From: Fimbriimonas sp.
GTDB taxonomy: Bacteria > Armatimonadota > Fimbriimonadia > Fimbriimonadales > Fimbriimonadaceae
NCBI GenBank assembly: GCA_029866005.1
Contig: JARXAE010000001.1
Location: forward strand, 1-33,086
Length of the DNA: 33,086 nt
Reading direction: 5' to 3'
How positions within the stretch are numbered: position 1 is the first letter of the stretch; each line of letters opens with the position of its first letter. The notes beneath the pieces were generated by a model. The model ran no database searches and had not been told where the DNA came from. It worked only from the letters and a program-made list of their open reading frames with translations. Both the position numbers and the translations under genes were made by a program. Of the stretch, positions 23,796 through 32,106 are shown one piece after another.

Positions 23796-26039
23796 TTAGA
23801 ACCTGTAATCAAGACCGAGAAAGCCAGTTGCTCTCGCCGGGTAGCCCGTGTAAAACTTAGCTCTACCAAGGTTGAATGCGCCGAGCATCATGTTAACACC
23901 TGGTCGAATTTTTTGCAAGGCGAAAACGTTGATTCCAAGAGCGGCTTCGGCTTCACCAACGTATGTGACCAAATTCCCCGAGATGTCTCGGACACTAACA
24001 GCCCTGGGCCTAGGTCCAAGATAAGCTAGACCTATTGTGTAGGTAGTCGAGCCCAGGACACTCTCAAGCTTAATATTTGCCTGAAGACGAGGAAAGTTTG
24101 CCAAGGAGTTCTGCTCGGTAGGCACTTGCACCGGATACGAACTCAGAGAGAACACGGGTGTAGTTGGGCTACCCGATGTAAATTGGTATGTGATATCCGT
24201 TTTCAGCTTGGAGTTCGAACGAAGACTCTGCTCCATATGCCATTCCACTCCGGTGGCCTCACCACTGCCGACTGGGGTCAGTAAGAGGTTGGTAGCTGCT
24301 CGCGGATCAGCTGCCTGCAGGAGGGCATTTTCCATCCTTCGGTGGAATAGAACCCAGTTCTCTTGAATCCGAGGTCCCTCACGGCCGGGCAGCTTGAGTT
24401 CATAGTTTAGAAACCGCGTGTCCCTACCAGAGAGAACAGGATTAGTGTTGAAATCCTGCGGCTGTAGCTCATGCCGGTCAATTGAGTTCTGCAACGGTGA
24501 ATCGCTTAACAGGTGCGCCGGAAAAAGATCGGACACGGAATCATTTACTCGTGAAGTCACTCCAAATCTGACTGGTCTACTTTTCCCTAGACGAAACTCG
24601 GCCACCGGCTGGAGAACAGTCGAACTGCTTAATTTTGCTGCTACAAATCCGAACGTCGTGGTCATTACCGGAGACACATGTTTCTCCCAAAGTGCATATC
24701 CCAACCAAGATCGTGTTGTTCCATCTGGCATTACCACCTCGGCCGGATCGAACGGGCGAGAACTGGTCGAGCCCCGTCGAAACTGAGACCAAGCAAAGCC
24801 GCTGGTCAGTTTTGAATTGTTTTTGTAGTTGGCAACTGCGCGCGCCTCAATGTTGAATACATCATCTTGGACTTGGTCTGCCCAATTTGTTACTGAGTTC
24901 CTAGTCTGCAGCGTGGAGGAACGGTACTTTGCGAAACCGGTGACCTCAGTCGATTTCCCCTTCGATTCTGCAGTTACAAGCAAGTTCGTTGACGCTAGGC
25001 GGAACCGAGAATCCGGAACAGGCACGACTCCAGCGATGGGTTCCTCCGCGCCAGGTCTACCACCACCTGAACTGTTATGCTGGACAATGACCGAGCCACC
25101 TTTTACTGAGAGAATGCCTTCGAAGCGATCTCGCCACTGGTACGCTTCTGGGCGCCCTTCGACATTAAGTCGATCAGTCCTAACTGCAAACTTGGAGAAC
25201 CGACCACCACTCGAAAACTGTTGCGACGCAAAATCTAGATTGAAGGCATTAGGCCCACCTCCCAAGACGTACCCACGTTGCGAAACTGGACTAATTAGGG
25301 AGTTTGCGGCCACGCTTCGGCCTTGCACTACGGCCTGCGAGAAGGTCTTCTCGGATTCACGCAATCGACCTTGATCTAGGTCAATTCGGGATTTGAGTAG
25401 CAAGAGAAACGGGTGATTGGGGTCTTTGAGCAGTCCAGCTTTGATTATCTCTTCTGCTCTCGGAAGCGAGAGGGCTTTGATGGCAGCCTCTGCGTCGGCG
25501 ACAGTGAATAGTGACGAAGTGTCGCCAAGCGAGCGGGCCATTTCTATGTTTCGTCCGGCCACATCCGTCCGCCCGATATCGATGTTGGCTAGGGCTGCAT
25601 TGACCCAAATGGCGGAATCGTTCGGTCTGAGCTCTGCTGCTAAATCTAACCAGCGAATGGCTTCCTCAGAATTTCCTTCAAGGATGTACGCAGCTGCAAG
25701 ATTGTTTCTTATCGCCCCCAGGTCTCCCGCAAAAATGAGGGCCACTTTGAGCTTCCTCGCTCGAGGATCAAAAGAAAGTTCTGCAAGGGCATCGTCAGAC
25801 CCAGACACAGCCGAACTTGGTCGGTTAGTAAGCTGCAGCAATCCTTTGCGAGCAGCTGCCGGATCCAGCTGCAACATTGATTCGAGGGCATTCGTGACAT
25901 CGTTTTCTTGGGCTGCTTGCGCACTGACCTTTGCGCCACCGAAGCCTTCAGACCCTTGAGCAATAGAACATGCTGTCAGTAGAGGAATGCAACGTATAGC
26001 GACAGCATTTAGCGCCTTGATGCGCCAAATACCTGTCAT
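23796..26039 (-). CDS. TPR-domain outer-membrane beta-barrel protein
   Basis: This ~747-residue protein has an N-terminal signal ending L-L-T-A-C (a possible lipobox). An alpha-helical TPR-like region covers about 60-210 (LGAIRNNLAAAYILEGNSEEAIRWLDLAAELRPND is one unit, quoted here by its key positions N-x-x-A-A-Y and A-x-x-x-x-x-P-N). Then about 450 residues of alternating strands follow, resembling the C-terminal strands of TonB-dependent receptors (GVEWHMEQSL, TYTIGLAYLG). The chain ends in Phe (GLDYRF), the usual barrel-assembly signal. There is no plug domain. ATG 26039 was chosen; a TTG at 26066 overlaps the upstream stop and is possible. Confidence 0.78.
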   Translation of the reverse strand: MTGIWRIKALNAVAIRCIPLLTACSIAQGSEGFGGAKVSAQAAQENDVTNALESMLQLDPAAARKGLLQLTNRPSSAVSGSDDALAELSFDPRARKLKVALIFAGDLGAIRNNLAAAYILEGNSEEAIRWLDLAAELRPNDSAIWVNAALANIDIGRTDVAGRNIEMARSLGDTSSLFTVADAEAAIKALSLPRAEEIIKAGLLKDPNHPFLLLLKSRIDLDQGRLRESEKTFSQAVVQGRSVAANSLISPVSQRGYVLGGGPNAFNLDFASQQFSSGGRFSKFAVRTDRLNVEGRPEAYQWRDRFEGILSVKGGSVIVQHNSSGGGRPGAEEPIAGVVPVPDSRFRLASTNLLVTAESKGKSTEVTGFAKYRSSTLQTRNSVTNWADQVQDDVFNIEARAVANYKNNSKLTSGFAWSQFRRGSTSSRPFDPAEVVMPDGTTRSWLGYALWEKHVSPVMTTTFGFVAAKLSSSTVLQPVAEFRLGKSRPVRFGVTSRVNDSVSDLFPAHLLSDSPLQNSIDRHELQPQDFNTNPVLSGRDTRFLNYELKLPGREGPRIQENWVLFHRRMENALLQAADPRAATNLLLTPVGSGEATGVEWHMEQSLRSNSKLKTDITYQFTSGSPTTPVFSLSSYPVQVPTEQNSLANFPRLQANIKLESVLGSTTYTIGLAYLGPRPRAVSVRDISGNLVTYVGEAEAALGINVFALQKIRPGVNMMLGAFNLGRAKFYTGYPARATGFLGLDYRF

Positions 26040-26062
26040 CGACAATGTTACGAGCCTGTGCC

Positions 26063-27853
26063 TCAAGGTCGATCCTCATCCGCTGTGGATATCCGCTTAA
26101 ACTTCGTAAGTTTGGAGACTCTCACTAACTTTGCTAGAGTCGCCTGATCAAGTCGCCTTCCTAAGGCCGGATCAAATGTAAGCTTTTTGTTTGGCCACAG
26201 ACTAACCAGACCGCCCCCAGGCAACGGTCCCGCCTCCATTAAGATGTTTTCCCGAATCCACTCTCCGACGGAGGCCGTTCGATGAATATTGTCGTGATTT
26301 CTGAACACCCACGGAGTAGGTTCACCATCCTGGAGAGAGGGCAGCCGATAAAAGTTTCCATCGACCTGCTCAGAACCTGCGCTCCAAGATCGACCGTGCT
26401 CAAAGATTCCTTCCGTTGAAGAGCCGAATCGGACCGCAAGACCTGACCGAACACCGACCATTCCGTCACCGTCGGCAAAACCATCCTGATTCGACACCGC
26501 TGGCTCATCCTTTATCTTAGGACGATTCTCCCGGCTGAAAAACGTTGGTATGCCGAGACCAGGCAGGGCAGGCAACTCTCCTGGTTTCGATATTTCCCTC
26601 AGAGCCTTTTGGTGATATCTGGCAACCAGGTCTTGACCGGCTGCGGTCGGCACTCCAAAACTTTTGGGTCCAGAAGGGGTCGGTATGGTGTAGAGAAAAT
26701 AGTCAAGGGCTGCAAGCCCAACTGCGCGCACAACGTTTCGCCGATACGACTCGGAGTCGAGGCTAGGTAAAGAGATACCTCCCAATGCGGATTGCCGAAC
26801 CGGGTCAGTGTAAAAACCTCCTGCCGGGCTGTGAGCGGCCATGGCAAACATGGGCACACGGGAACCATCCGATCGCTCCATTCGATAGGGTGCGAGGATT
26901 CCACGGTTCAGTGGCCCCCAGAAGTCTGATCGAAGATGGCCGATCGAGGGGGCCCCAACAAGACCGCCGATAAATCCTCTCGCAGAATCAACAACATTTC
27001 CTGGAATTAGTTTTAGAGCTATCCAGTTTTTATCGTTATCGATAGCCGCCTTGATATCACTCGCTCTATCTGCGAGAGGCGAACCCTCATGAGGGGTGGC
27101 AAGCGTGACGACGTAATTAGTTCTGTCGCGAATCGCCTCCGCCCGTTGACGCTCGGTCGCGGTCAGTGACTCGTTGTCAATCCTATCCGAAGGGCTACAG
27201 AGAAGCGTCCGAACTGCGAGTCCTCCCATGCTGTGGCACACAAATACAATATTCGGCAAAACCTTGCCGCTCTTTGGATTCAGGCGTGTTCCAAACTTTG
27301 CAGTGTAGATCTCATAGACCTGATTGATCAATGCCTTCGTTTGGGGAATTAGCTTCTTGGATGCATCTCGGTAGCTGGGAAAGATGCTCAGCTTGGGTGT
27401 ACCGTCTCCAACGAAGTTTGAGGGGACTATAAAGTGGTCATCAACCACACTCTCGTCGCAGCCGTTGAGCATTTGGATAGTCCCGTTCGATGCGGGCTGT
27501 CCATGGGCTTCCCACTTACTACCAGACACGTCCTTCTGGGAAAGCGTCTTGAGGGAGGCCGAGCCCAAAAGTTTTTGAACGAAACCTGAACTGAAGTAAA
27601 ACCTATTGTAATCCAGGGATGGAACTGCTGGCTCCGGCACTCCCGGCATAGGGCTATCTCCTTCAGCAGCGCTCATGCCATGAACCAAAATAACAAGAGT
27701 TGGATGACCCTCTTGTGTTTCGATTACCGAACCCAAGGATACGCTCGGCGATGATTGACCAAAGCAGCTGCCCAGAATGGCGACAGTGCAAGTACAAGCA
27801 ACAAAGCGGTTCAACGCAATCATGGTTGCCAAATATACCAGGTAGTTCGTCAT
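26063..27853 (-). CDS. Exported alpha/beta hydrolase, lipase-like (PGAP1-type)
   Basis: This ~596-residue protein is the first gene of the six-gene operon. The lipase pattern is present: the oxyanion strand LVILVHGMS, the nucleophile elbow VCHSMGG with Ser near residue 208, a likely Asp in DGDGMVGVRSG near 463, and a His in NHDNIHRT near 520-524. The elbow reads C-H-S-M-G, so the first Gly of GxSxG is replaced by Cys. This arrangement fits PGAP1-like or triacylglycerol-lipase hydrolases; the substrate is unknown. A hydrophobic N-terminus ends LGSCFGQ. A second ATG at 27823 gives a tidier signal peptide, and an upstream TTG at 27895 is possible; none has a clear Shine-Dalgarno. Confidence 0.82.
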   Translation of the reverse strand: MTNYLVYLATMIALNRFVACTCTVAILGSCFGQSSPSVSLGSVIETQEGHPTLVILVHGMSAAEGDSPMPGVPEPAVPSLDYNRFYFSSGFVQKLLGSASLKTLSQKDVSGSKWEAHGQPASNGTIQMLNGCDESVVDDHFIVPSNFVGDGTPKLSIFPSYRDASKKLIPQTKALINQVYEIYTAKFGTRLNPKSGKVLPNIVFVCHSMGGLAVRTLLCSPSDRIDNESLTATERQRAEAIRDRTNYVVTLATPHEGSPLADRASDIKAAIDNDKNWIALKLIPGNVVDSARGFIGGLVGAPSIGHLRSDFWGPLNRGILAPYRMERSDGSRVPMFAMAAHSPAGGFYTDPVRQSALGGISLPSLDSESYRRNVVRAVGLAALDYFLYTIPTPSGPKSFGVPTAAGQDLVARYHQKALREISKPGELPALPGLGIPTFFSRENRPKIKDEPAVSNQDGFADGDGMVGVRSGLAVRFGSSTEGIFEHGRSWSAGSEQVDGNFYRLPSLQDGEPTPWVFRNHDNIHRTASVGEWIRENILMEAGPLPGGGLVSLWPNKKLTFDPALGRRLDQATLAKLVRVSKLTKFKRISTADEDRP

Positions 27854-28529
27854 GATTTTAAGTCTTTTTGCACCACAAGAATTTCCCCTGGCCAACCTTA
27901 ACTTTGGGAATCACAAGTTCATGAAACCGTGAGGAGTACCGTGCACCCATTCGGCATTTACTAGCCCAGCGAGACGTTGTTTCGGGTCCTAAACGGCGTT
28001 TACCCACGCCGTGAAGAAAACGGAAAGATCTGTCCTCGGTGATTCGTAAGCAGACAGATATTGCTGACCGTTTCGAAGCGGCTTGGAGAAGACAGTAGCT
28101 TCATCTCTAAACTGACATGTTTGAGATAGGCACTCCACCGCGCCGGCAGAACCACGATTACCCTGCGCTCGACACCCTGAGGATCGTGAGTGGGGAGAGT
28201 GCTTTTTGAGGGGTCTGCAACCTAAAACAAAAATTTAAGGTAGTCACTGGCCCAGTTTGCCATGCCCAATTTCGGATGTCGTGTGATCTTTGGCCTTTGC
28301 TGGGTTTTCAGCGGTCCCTCGTCAAACTGGAGCCATTCACTAGTTGAGGTTGGAATTAGTGATCGCAAACTGTCCACGGCCCCATGAGGTCTTATCGCAG
28401 GCTGTCACTCTCCAACGGATCGGAGAGTGACAGCCTTGGTGTGTTCAACTTGCATCGTACTGTGCCTCAAATGGTTCAGTAGTGTCCTTGGTCACCCAGA
28501 GTGGCGTTCCAAAAGCTCGAGATAATCGG
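27854..28529. other. 676-bp gene-free stretch upstream of the six-gene operon
   Basis: No gene longer than about 60 codons is credible here. It contains a 7-bp inverted repeat with a 6-base loop (27993-27999 / 28006-28012) and a perfect 15-bp inverted repeat (28399-28436). It must include the operon promoter, which I could not place with confidence. Confidence 0.6.
28399..28436. repeat. Perfect 15-bp inverted repeat
   Basis: AGGCTGTCACTCTCC pairs with GGAGAGTGACAGCCT around the 8-base loop AACGGATC. There is no T-run on either strand, so it is not a standard intrinsic terminator. It lies 94 bp downstream of the unknown gene at 28530-29063 and about 550 bp upstream of the operon start. Confidence 0.9.
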
Positions 28530-29063
28530 TCAACTTTGATCCTCATCGCGCAGAGAGCAATTCGTCAGTGTCTGCCACGCACGCCTAAGTTCGCTCGAGC
28601 CAAAGACCTCCGCAGGTACTCCATCCTCGGGTTCATCTTCCCCTTCTTGATAGCGGACCCAGTCTGCACCATCTTGCATATTGTCAAGCGCGGCATGAAC
28701 CTCGGCTTCGACCTGTTCAAGTGTCGCGTTTGAAAGAATGAACTCAATCACACCACTTTGAAATGCTCCATAGGACCTTCCAACGACAGTTCCTCCGGCA
28801 AAGCGTGCGATGCTAACACTTATCGCTTCGTCGTTAACACGTATTCCGACTCCGCAGATTTTTCGTTCATCCAATGCTTCGGCCACGATGTCCAACTCGT
28901 CAGCTCCATTCTTGACCATTGCTGCTGACACCGGATCAAGCGAGGCAAGAATGCCCTGCACCATCTTATAGATGGCATCCTTTTCGGCAGGCAAGCCGAG
29001 CTTTGCCAGTCGGGCTTCCCAGACCGCGTCTGAAATTGAATATTTTGCGGTCACGTTGTTCAA
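28530..29063 (-). CDS. Unknown acidic cytoplasmic protein
   Basis: This ~177-residue protein has no signal peptide or membrane helix. The central part (ERKICGVGIRVNDEAISVSIARFAGGTVVGRSYGAF) alternates like beta strands. The C-terminal half is acidic and helical and includes EGEDEPEDGVPAE. No family is recognised. The start is uncertain: the TTG at 29063 and a GTG at 29054 are candidates, no ATG occurs before residue 34, and the frame stays open upstream to about 29160 without an ATG. A 12-bp inverted repeat lies just upstream of, or inside, its leader. It is probably a single-gene unit. Confidence 0.55.
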   Translation of the reverse strand: MNNVTAKYSISDAVWEARLAKLGLPAEKDAIYKMVQGILASLDPVSAAMVKNGADELDIVAEALDERKICGVGIRVNDEAISVSIARFAGGTVVGRSYGAFQSGVIEFILSNATLEQVEAEVHAALDNMQDGADWVRYQEGEDEPEDGVPAEVFGSSELRRAWQTLTNCSLRDEDQS

Positions 29064-29071
29064 CAGCTCAA

Positions 29072-29130
29072 TTTCTACCTTTTTACCAATCCCGAGCAGA
29101 GCTCTTGCATCGGCGTTTAAAAGGTAGAAA
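29072..29130. promoter_or_regulatory. 12-bp inverted repeat upstream of the unknown gene
   Basis: TTTCTACCTTTT (29072-29083) and AAAAGGTAGAAA (29119-29130) are perfect complements 35 bases apart. Two more nested pairs follow at 29135-29163 (GCGTAA/TTACGC and TGACAG/CTGTCA). The layout suggests operator sites or a structured leader. Confidence 0.5.
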
Positions 29131-29189
29131 CCTCGCGTAAGCTGACAGTTACGCTGACTGTCAAGTCACTTTTGAGTACTAAAACAAAC

Positions 29190-29214
29190 AACCCCCTCAC
29201 GCAGAGGGGGTTTT
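29190..29214 (-). terminator. Terminator after tRNA-Asn
   Basis: A 9-bp stem (AACCCCCTC / GAGGGGGTT) with a 5-base loop. On the minus strand it is followed by the T-rich GTTTGTTTTAG, and on the plus strand by TTC. It lies 22 bp after the tRNA 3' end. Confidence 0.85.
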
Positions 29215-29236
29215 CAACCTAACATTACAGTACTTT

Positions 29237-29312
<76 letters not shown>

Positions 29313-29579
29313 ATTTGAGGAGTAACTTTACCCTTCTGGATTGATGTCGGTCAAGAGCATCGAGAAAATCAGAGGGGCTCGGATCGAAAACTCAGTTGGT
29401 ATCTTGGTGCATGGAAACGCTACGTTCGAGTGAGTAGGATCTAGCGGAAGGGATTCAGGTAGCTACTGAGAATTTCGCCTTCGCATGAAGGGTAGCTTCC
29501 CAGGTCGAGCTGGAGTAAGGAGGGGATTCTGCCTCAGAAATGAGTGCCAGGTGCTAAGATCGTAGGGATTGCGCGGACA

Positions 29580-30536
29580 ATGAGAGAGTCACCGAGAACT
29601 ATGAATTCCGATGTTTCATTGTCGTCACGCGTTCGGTTCATGCGAAATCTTCGTAATCACCGATTCCCAACCGTCGCAGACTCTGAAGAGCTTATCGAAG
29701 TCATGAATGTGGTGACCACCGCGGCCAAAAAGGCAGATGCAGGACTCGCAACCAATCGATCTATCACGGCAAAGGAGCGAGAAAAACTCCTTGCCCAAAG
29801 AATTGTCTCTCCCAACTTTCAGTGGTCGCTGCCCGGAAGAGCCGTGATGTACAGCCCAGATCGGGTGCTCAGTGTTCTGATAAACGAGGAAGATCACATT
29901 CGAGTGCAAGCTCTGCGAGACTCGGATGATATTCAAGGCGCTGAGCAAGTTGCTTCAGCATTTCTGCGCGAGATGGAACGTCACGCAAGCTTTGCGTGGT
30001 CGACTGAGCAGGGTTTCCTCGCGAGCTCGGTCTACAACTGCGGCGAAGGGCGGCGCTACTCAACGATGATGCACCTTGTAGGTCTTGGTCACGACGAATC
30101 CCGGGAAAAGGTTTTCGATGCGCTGCTGGAAAAGAAGATCACCGTCAGAGGACTCTTTGGAGAGGGTTCGCGCCCGATCGGCGCCTTTGCACAGGTGTCG
30201 ACCACTTTGGCTCCACTCGGTGAATTCATGGGAGCAGTTGACTTTTTAACAGACCTCGAAAGAGCGTCACGTAAGCGACTAGAAGGTTCAAAGTTGCAGA
30301 GGAAGGCCAAGGAAGCATTGGAATACGTGAAGGCTAGTCCCCGGATTTCTCTGCCAAATTCTTTTCGTGTTCTTGGTTGGCTGCGATGGGCCATCGCAAA
30401 CGAGGTGGCGGGGTTCCCTACCGATCTAAAACGGATCGACCTTGCACTCAACAGTCTAGACTTGCTGATGCATGAAAACGTGGACTACGCCGACGGGAAG
30501 CGCGCAGATACTTTGCGCGAGCTACTTCAGCTTTGA
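29580..30536 (+). CDS. mcsB: McsB-like protein-arginine kinase (ATP:guanido phosphotransferase family)
   Basis: This ~318-residue protein has the family signatures in order: the ATP-binding start VSLSSRVRFMRNLRNHRFP, the catalytic loop VLINEEDHIRVQ, the segment YNCGEGRRYSTMMHLVGL, and RGLFGEGSRPIGAFAQVS. McsB phosphorylates arginines on proteins, marking them for ClpC-ClpP, and modulates stress repressors. The usual partner gene mcsA is not next to it, nor is clpC. It is somewhat shorter than the ~360-residue Firmicute enzyme. Possible starts are GTG 29544, ATG 29580 and ATG 29601; the middle one gives a typical N-terminal length. Its last 15 bp overlap the convergent unknown gene. Confidence 0.85.
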   Translation: MRESPRTMNSDVSLSSRVRFMRNLRNHRFPTVADSEELIEVMNVVTTAAKKADAGLATNRSITAKEREKLLAQRIVSPNFQWSLPGRAVMYSPDRVLSVLINEEDHIRVQALRDSDDIQGAEQVASAFLREMERHASFAWSTEQGFLASSVYNCGEGRRYSTMMHLVGLGHDESREKVFDALLEKKITVRGLFGEGSRPIGAFAQVSTTLAPLGEFMGAVDFLTDLERASRKRLEGSKLQRKAKEALEYVKASPRISLPNSFRVLGWLRWAIANEVAGFPTDLKRIDLALNSLDLLMHENVDYADGKRADTLRELLQL

Positions 30537-31322
30537 GTCCGAATAGAATTGGCAAGCTTTCGCCTTTGCTAGCAGTGTCGCCTCACGGTCAATGCCGAGA
30601 AACTTCTGAGCTCTGGTCCGCGAGTCAAAGAACGAACTTTGTGTGTTGGAGGTCATTGTCTCGTCAACTCCGTATCGAATTGAGTACACCAAATTCAGCG
30701 TTGCCGATCGTCGTTCCATTTCCTCAAATCTAGCTTTAGAGGTCTGAGCGATGGCGAGCTGTCGAACGAGGTGAGGTTCCAGCTTCTTGACCTTGGAGAT
30801 ATTGTTCGACGAAATTTCGAGTGATTGACGAATAACAGGGGCGGACCTCATCATAGTCTCATCGGAAGTAAAGCGAATCGTCTCAACGAGGGCCGAAGCT
30901 CTGATGGCGTCTGAAACCGCATCATCAACACGACCAACGTTAAGTTCTGCACTTGCAACTTCCGTCAGCTGTTTAGCGAGACGGATCGTTGTGTTCACAA
31001 GACGACCTTTGGGAGATTCTGCCAGCTCTTCCCCGTGGAAACTGGCCACGATCGGCTGAAGTTGTCCGGATTGTGAGGCCAAAATCATGTCGTCCGCAAG
31101 ATTTCGAAGATCGATTGCGCTAATCCCATTCTCAAGATTGGCCAACGGCAACATCCGCTTGTAGAACGGAACGTAAGCGTCAACTCTTCGGTCGGCACTC
31201 ATGTCGATCGGGACGGGGACAAACGATTCATGGAAAAGCGTGCGATCAACCGCAGTTGCCGCCAGCACGCAAAGCCCAAACCCCGCAATAGTTCTTAAGA
31301 GAATCCCCCGAATTTCTCCCAT
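30522..31322 (-). CDS. Unknown membrane-anchored protein
   Basis: This 266-residue protein has an N-terminal signal-anchor helix at about 7-25 (ILLRTIAGFGLCVLAATAV). The rest is hydrophilic and mostly helical (IRLAKQLTEVASAELNVGRVDDAVSDAIRASALVETI in part, at about 112-148), with a TPR-like flavour but no clear repeats. It is probably periplasmic and tethered to the inner membrane. No family is recognised. It is convergent with mcsB (15-bp overlap) and divergent from the sigma-factor gene, with a 159-bp AT-rich spacer between start codons. Confidence 0.65.
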   Translation of the reverse strand: MGEIRGILLRTIAGFGLCVLAATAVDRTLFHESFVPVPIDMSADRRVDAYVPFYKRMLPLANLENGISAIDLRNLADDMILASQSGQLQPIVASFHGEELAESPKGRLVNTTIRLAKQLTEVASAELNVGRVDDAVSDAIRASALVETIRFTSDETMMRSAPVIRQSLEISSNNISKVKKLEPHLVRQLAIAQTSKARFEEMERRSATLNLVYSIRYGVDETMTSNTQSSFFDSRTRAQKFLGIDREATLLAKAKACQFYSDSKLK

Positions 31323-31425
31323 GAAGAAATCATCGGTTGAACAGGGGATTGTTCCTCAGGTTAAGGAGCAATGAAGATTTAGACCTATAAAATATTCATT
31401 TTCTTTATCTCGTATTCAATTATTC

Positions 31426-31431
31426 TATAAT
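31426..31431 (+). promoter_or_regulatory. Consensus -10 of the sigma-factor gene
   Basis: A perfect TATAAT lies in a very AT-rich stretch (31381-31435). No good -35 is visible 17 bp upstream; the A/T tract may act as an UP-like element. Transcription would start near 31437, at the base of the leader hairpin. Confidence 0.65.
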
Positions 31432-31434
31432 ATC

Positions 31435-31464
31435 TGTGTTGAGGAATTAAGAATCCTCAACACA
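31435..31464 (+). promoter_or_regulatory. 5' leader hairpin of the sigma-factor mRNA
   Basis: TGTGTTGAGGA (31435-31445) pairs perfectly with TCCTCAACACA (31454-31464) around an 8-base loop. It would sit at or next to the mRNA 5' end, ahead of the GGAAG ribosome site. It may stabilise the mRNA, or as DNA serve as an operator. Confidence 0.7.
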
Positions 31465-31481
31465 CATTGGAAGAACTAAAG

Positions 31482-32036
31482 ATGAACAGCTACGCACAGT
31501 CTTGGGAATCGAATCTTGTACTGGAGATCCGCAATGGAAACGCGGACGCATTCCAATCGCTGATGGATACCTACCGACCGATGCTGATCGGGCTTGCCCT
31601 CCGCAAGTTGCATAACACCGACGACGCCGCAGACGTCGTTCAAGAGACTTTCGTTAAGGCTTACCGCAGCCTCAAGGATTTCGACGTGACCCGACCACTT
31701 CGACCTTGGCTAACCAGGATTTGCATGAACTGCATAGTGGATCTGGCTCGCCAACGCAAAAACTCGACGGAGTCCATCGAGAACCATGAATATTCGTTGA
31801 GCGACAATGGAGAGATGACAGAGCGAGCCGAAGGAGCCTTGCTACGAAGTCAAATCATGGAGGCAATCAAGCGGCTCCCGTGGCGATACCGCCAAATTAT
31901 CATGATGCGCCACTTCCAGCATATGGATGTGAATGAGATTGCGATGCAACTCCACAAGCCGGAAGGAACCATCAAGAGCTGGCTATTCCGAGCCAGAGCT
32001 ATGCTCCAAAAGGACCTGGAACCATCCTTCGCCTAA
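31482..32036 (+). CDS. ECF-type RNA polymerase sigma factor
   Basis: This 184-residue protein has sigma region 2 at about 20-90 (FQSLMDTYRPMLIGLALRKL, then DDAADVVQETFVKAYRSLKDF and RPWLTRICMNCIVDLARQ). Region 4 is at about 120-180 (AIKRLPWRYRQIIMMRHF, a helix-turn-helix NEIAMQLHKPEGTIKSWLFRARAML). The fold is complete for an ECF factor. The ATG at 31482 was chosen because GGAAG lies 8 bases upstream; a TTG five codons earlier is less likely. No anti-sigma gene adjoins it, which is unusual for the group. A strong terminator follows 17 bp after the stop. Confidence 0.95.
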   Translation: MNSYAQSWESNLVLEIRNGNADAFQSLMDTYRPMLIGLALRKLHNTDDAADVVQETFVKAYRSLKDFDVTRPLRPWLTRICMNCIVDLARQRKNSTESIENHEYSLSDNGEMTERAEGALLRSQIMEAIKRLPWRYRQIIMMRHFQHMDVNEIAMQLHKPEGTIKSWLFRARAMLQKDLEPSFA

Positions 32037-32053
32037 ACAGGCTGGAGTCAACA

Positions 32054-32086
32054 GAAAACGGGATCGCAGCATGCGATCCCGTTTTC
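32054..32086. terminator. Bidirectional terminator between sigma factor and barrel genes
   Basis: A 14-bp perfect stem (GAAAACGGGATCGC / GCGATCCCGTTTTC) with a 5-base loop ends in T-runs on both strands. It serves the sigma-factor gene on plus and the barrel gene on minus. Confidence 0.95.
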
Positions 32087-32106
32087 ATTTCTCCTTCGAT
32101 TTGGGA

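Noticed and set aside
27900-28480. Cyclic-di-GMP or other riboswitch in the large spacer
   Set aside because: Short hairpins exist but no conserved aptamer core could be matched.
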